A stretch of DNA of 64,000 bases, from positions 124,001 to 188,000 of the forward strand of contig JAIXOR010000051.1 in NCBI GenBank assembly GCA_027486655.1, in the 5' to 3' direction. Origin of the DNA: Verrucomicrobiaceae bacterium (GTDB lineage Bacteria; Verrucomicrobiota; Verrucomicrobiia; Verrucomicrobiales; Akkermansiaceae). Below, piece by piece: positions 61,816 to 64,000 of this stretch. The notes beneath the pieces were generated by a model. That model had not been told where the DNA came from, did not search any database, and saw nothing but the letters and a program-made list of their open reading frames with translations. The position numbers were made by a program, and so were the translations under genes. Each line of letters begins with the position of its first letter. Position 1 is the stretch's first letter.

Positions 61816-64000
61816 ATGAGACCGTCCTCCCTGGTTTACTACACAGCGTTTGCCGCTGAGAAATCCGGCCTCTCCGGCTTCGCGGAGAATTCCTACCGGT
61901 TCGCCGCGGAAAAGCTCGGCGATCCGGATGCCTGGTTCCGCCTCGGCCGACAGGCCTTTCAAAAAGGTGCGTGGGTCCAGGCCGCCACCTTCTTCGGCAA
62001 TTCCTCAAAACTCCGGCCGGACCACGCCGAAAGCCATTTCAAGACCGGCCTCTGCCTGCTCAAGCAATCCAAGTGGGTCGAAGCCGAGGCCGCCATCAGC
62101 ACCGCCATCAAACTCGATCCCGGCCAAGCCCAATGGCGGGTGCAACACCAGCAGGTCCTCGAAAAGATCGGCAACGCCCCCACCGCCACGCACGAGATTT
62201 ACCAGTCCCTTAAGGATATCTCCGGACTCGTCGGAGTCCTCAAGAGCCTTACCCTCGGAGAGGATTTCGCCTCATTCGACACCATCCTTCAAACCATCCA
62301 CACCACCTATGGCCAGGACATGCCCGCACTCGATGCGAGGCTCGCCTTGATGGAATTGGAACGCTTCGCCGCCGCCGGCCTCCACGATCGCGGCCGCGAA
62401 ACCGTGAAACAGATGCTCCCGGACACCCTCCGCTCCGACATCGGCAAAGGCCTGCTGGCCTTTTCGGAGGGTCGCTACAAGGAGTGCGTGAACCGCCTGG
62501 AAGGCCACGGGGATGAATTGATCCGCGACCAACCCGCCGTCCGCCTCTTCGCAAGAGCGGCGAGATTCGCAGGCCTCGACGAACTCGGGCTCTCGGTGAT
62601 TCTCGAATTCCTCGACACCGGCGGTGACTCGATCACCTGGAAGGAAGCCTCGCTGCTGGTCAAAGATCGCAAGGGACTCAACCAGCTGCTGCGAACCTGG
62701 GACCGCTACCGCCGCGGAAGAAAGACCACCCCCCACCTCCTCAAGGTGGCCGGTTACGTCGCGGCTGCCGCGCTTCGTGCCGACAATACCAGCGAAGCGG
62801 AGCGGATCCAGTGCTCGAACATCCTGCTGTTCGGCAAGAAAAAGACCACCCGCCCACCCGCGCTCTTCGATCCGGCCACCCACCCGGACTATCAGAACCT
62901 GCCCTTGATGACCAACCCGCTCAAGGGTGTCTCCATCGCCTCGCTGGAGCGGGTCGCCCCACGCTACTTCCGGGCGCTCGGAGCCGTATCCTCGATTCTC
63001 GAAAGCAAGGGCTTCAACCACTCCGCCATCCGCAGGACCGTGGCCTTCGCCACCCTGCCGAAACTCGTGCCCGGCCTCGACGACACCGTGGACATCGGCG
63101 TGATCGGAGCGGACCGCCTCGATGAAGTGAATGCCCTCCTTCACAAGTCTCCCGACTTCCACGCCTCCGCCAACCCCGAGGCCGATGGCGGGATGATCTC
63201 TTTCCAACACGCCAATGGCATCACCCTGCGGATCTTCCTCATGAAGGCCGGCGATGGCGCTTGGACCCACGGATCGGATGGAGTGGAATGGAAAAACCGG
63301 ATCTTCCAGACCACCCTCAAGGACGTCCACGGCACGATGGTCCGGCTTCCGGAAGACGCCGCAGCGCACCTCGCCGAGTTCACCGAAGTGCCGGCGAAGA
63401 GAGCGACCGAAACCGACTACCTCGTTTCCGATCGCAACACCCGGGTCAGCGACTCAGGCCGCTTCATCTTCCACCTCCGCTCCCACCTCATCCACCTCAT
63501 GGCCTCCGGCGACGAGGAGGGAGTGCTGCGTTGCGTTCACAAACTCTCGGATCTCGGAGACACCGGCTTCGTCCGCGAGTTCCATGGTTCCTATCCCAAC
63601 TACGTGGATGCCAACCTGCCCCAGCTCCTCAAGGACAAGCCCCAGGTCATCCTTTATCTCTCCGGTCTGGAGGACGTCGCCTATCAGGGCAACATGTGGA
63701 TCCCCGTGCTGGAGAAACTGGATGCCCGCTGCGCCATCGCCATCCGCGAACGCCGCATCGCCCCGGGGCTGCTGCCAACCTCGATGCCGGTCTATTACTT
63801 CGACTCGATGCGCGACCTCGAATTCATGGAGGAATGCGGCGTGCGCACCATCCTCTATCCGGCAAACACCGCGAAGAACACCAACTCGCTGCGCTTCTTC
63901 AAGATCAACCACTTTTTCATCAACCACGGGGAAAGCGACAAGGTCGTCAACCAAAGCAAGTTCCTCATGGCCTACGACAAGCTCCTCGTCGCCGGGCCGC
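61816..64000 (+). CDS. TPR / LicD-like / CDP-glycerol glycerophosphotransferase fusion (3' end beyond window)
   Basis: The frame opens at ATG 61816 and stays open to the window end (728 codons). Residues about 5-120 form TPRs (AWFRLGRQAFQKGAW and SHFKTGLCLLKQSKW). Residues about 400-530 resemble the LicD domain two genes upstream, but its DKDIDVGV is DDTVDIGV here (residues 422-429), losing one acid. From about 600 the sequence fits TagB/TagF-type glycerophosphotransferases: YPANTAKNTNSLRFF and FINHGESDKVVNQSKF, with the likely catalytic His704. It starts 15 nt after the sulfotransferase gene and would use the CDP-glycerol made by TagD. Confidence 0.85.
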   Translation, partial: MRPSSLVYYTAFAAEKSGLSGFAENSYRFAAEKLGDPDAWFRLGRQAFQKGAWVQAATFFGNSSKLRPDHAESHFKTGLCLLKQSKWVEAEAAISTAIKLDPGQAQWRVQHQQVLEKIGNAPTATHEIYQSLKDISGLVGVLKSLTLGEDFASFDTILQTIHTTYGQDMPALDARLALMELERFAAAGLHDRGRETVKQMLPDTLRSDIGKGLLAFSEGRYKECVNRLEGHGDELIRDQPAVRLFARAARFAGLDELGLSVILEFLDTGGDSITWKEASLLVKDRKGLNQLLRTWDRYRRGRKTTPHLLKVAGYVAAAALRADNTSEAERIQCSNILLFGKKKTTRPPALFDPATHPDYQNLPLMTNPLKGVSIASLERVAPRYFRALGAVSSILESKGFNHSAIRRTVAFATLPKLVPGLDDTVDIGVIGADRLDEVNALLHKSPDFHASANPEADGGMISFQHANGITLRIFLMKAGDGAWTHGSDGVEWKNRIFQTTLKDVHGTMVRLPEDAAAHLAEFTEVPAKRATETDYLVSDRNTRVSDSGRFIFHLRSHLIHLMASGDEEGVLRCVHKLSDLGDTGFVREFHGSYPNYVDANLPQLLKDKPQVILYLSGLEDVAYQGNMWIPVLEKLDARCAIAIRERRIAPGLLPTSMPVYYFDSMRDLEFMEECGVRTILYPANTAKNTNSLRFFKINHFFINHGESDKVVNQSKFLMAYDKLLVAGP

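Overview
The window is GC-rich chromosomal DNA, most likely from a Verrucomicrobia-type (PVC superphylum) bacterium. The pointers are an adjacent DUF1501/DUF1800 pair, a double-length UvrA, mostly absent Shine-Dalgarno sequences, GC-rich Ala/Pro-rich proteins, a GxxExxY gene beside hairpin-forming repeats, and short AT-rich palindromic insertions that run in frame through a housekeeping gene. This placement is inferred from gene content; there is no rRNA in the window. Coding density is high, two tRNA genes are present, and no integrase, transposase, rRNA or CRISPR array was seen. No gene-free stretch exceeds about 300 bases apart from the repeat block at 36048-36401.

Layout. 1-11.3 kb: end of an unknown gene, an SPF-repeat/roadblock-like protein, peptide deformylase, glutamate dehydrogenase, tRNA-Pro, a membrane Ser/Thr kinase and the double UvrA. 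11.3-19.2 kb: DUF1501 and DUF1800 proteins, mnmA, three related coiled-coil envelope proteins, an orphan GspF-like protein and a small membrane protein. 19.4-31.3 kb: a capsule-synthesis-like protein, an FGGY (xylulokinase-like) kinase, hisC, a zinc-ribbon membrane protein, mnmE, a secreted NTF2-like protein, a divergent IF-1, a lipoprotein, and a tight tyrA-aroA-cmk operon.

31.3-40.5 kb is a defence island on the minus strand. It is transcribed hsdR, vapB, vapC, GxxExxY, hsdS, Xre-ImmA, DUF4411 (PIN-like), hsdM. Two toxin-antitoxin-like modules and a nuclease-fold gene bracketed by repeats therefore sit between the subunits of one type I restriction system.

40.6-53.2 kb: menB, two secreted beta-structure proteins, a MacB/LolD-like ABC exporter pair, a class A penicillin-binding protein whose transpeptidase motifs are all replaced while its glycosyltransferase looks intact, a MidA-like methyltransferase, tRNA-Leu, a duplicated beta-helix protein and a Gfo/Idh/MocA oxidoreductase.

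53.3-64 kb is the most unusual part. A CatB-like acetyltransferase is followed by an apparent five-gene operon: gpsA, tagD, a TPR-LicD protein, a 1541-residue protein of four tandem sulfotransferase units (the last with decayed cofactor motifs), and a TPR/LicD-like/CDP-glycerol glycerophosphotransferase fusion cut by the window end. GpsA supplies glycerol-3-phosphate, TagD makes CDP-glycerol, the last protein could transfer glycerol-phosphate, and LicD and the sulfotransferase could decorate the product. Together they suggest a teichoic-acid-like, possibly sulfated, surface polymer in a bacterium that is not a Firmicute.
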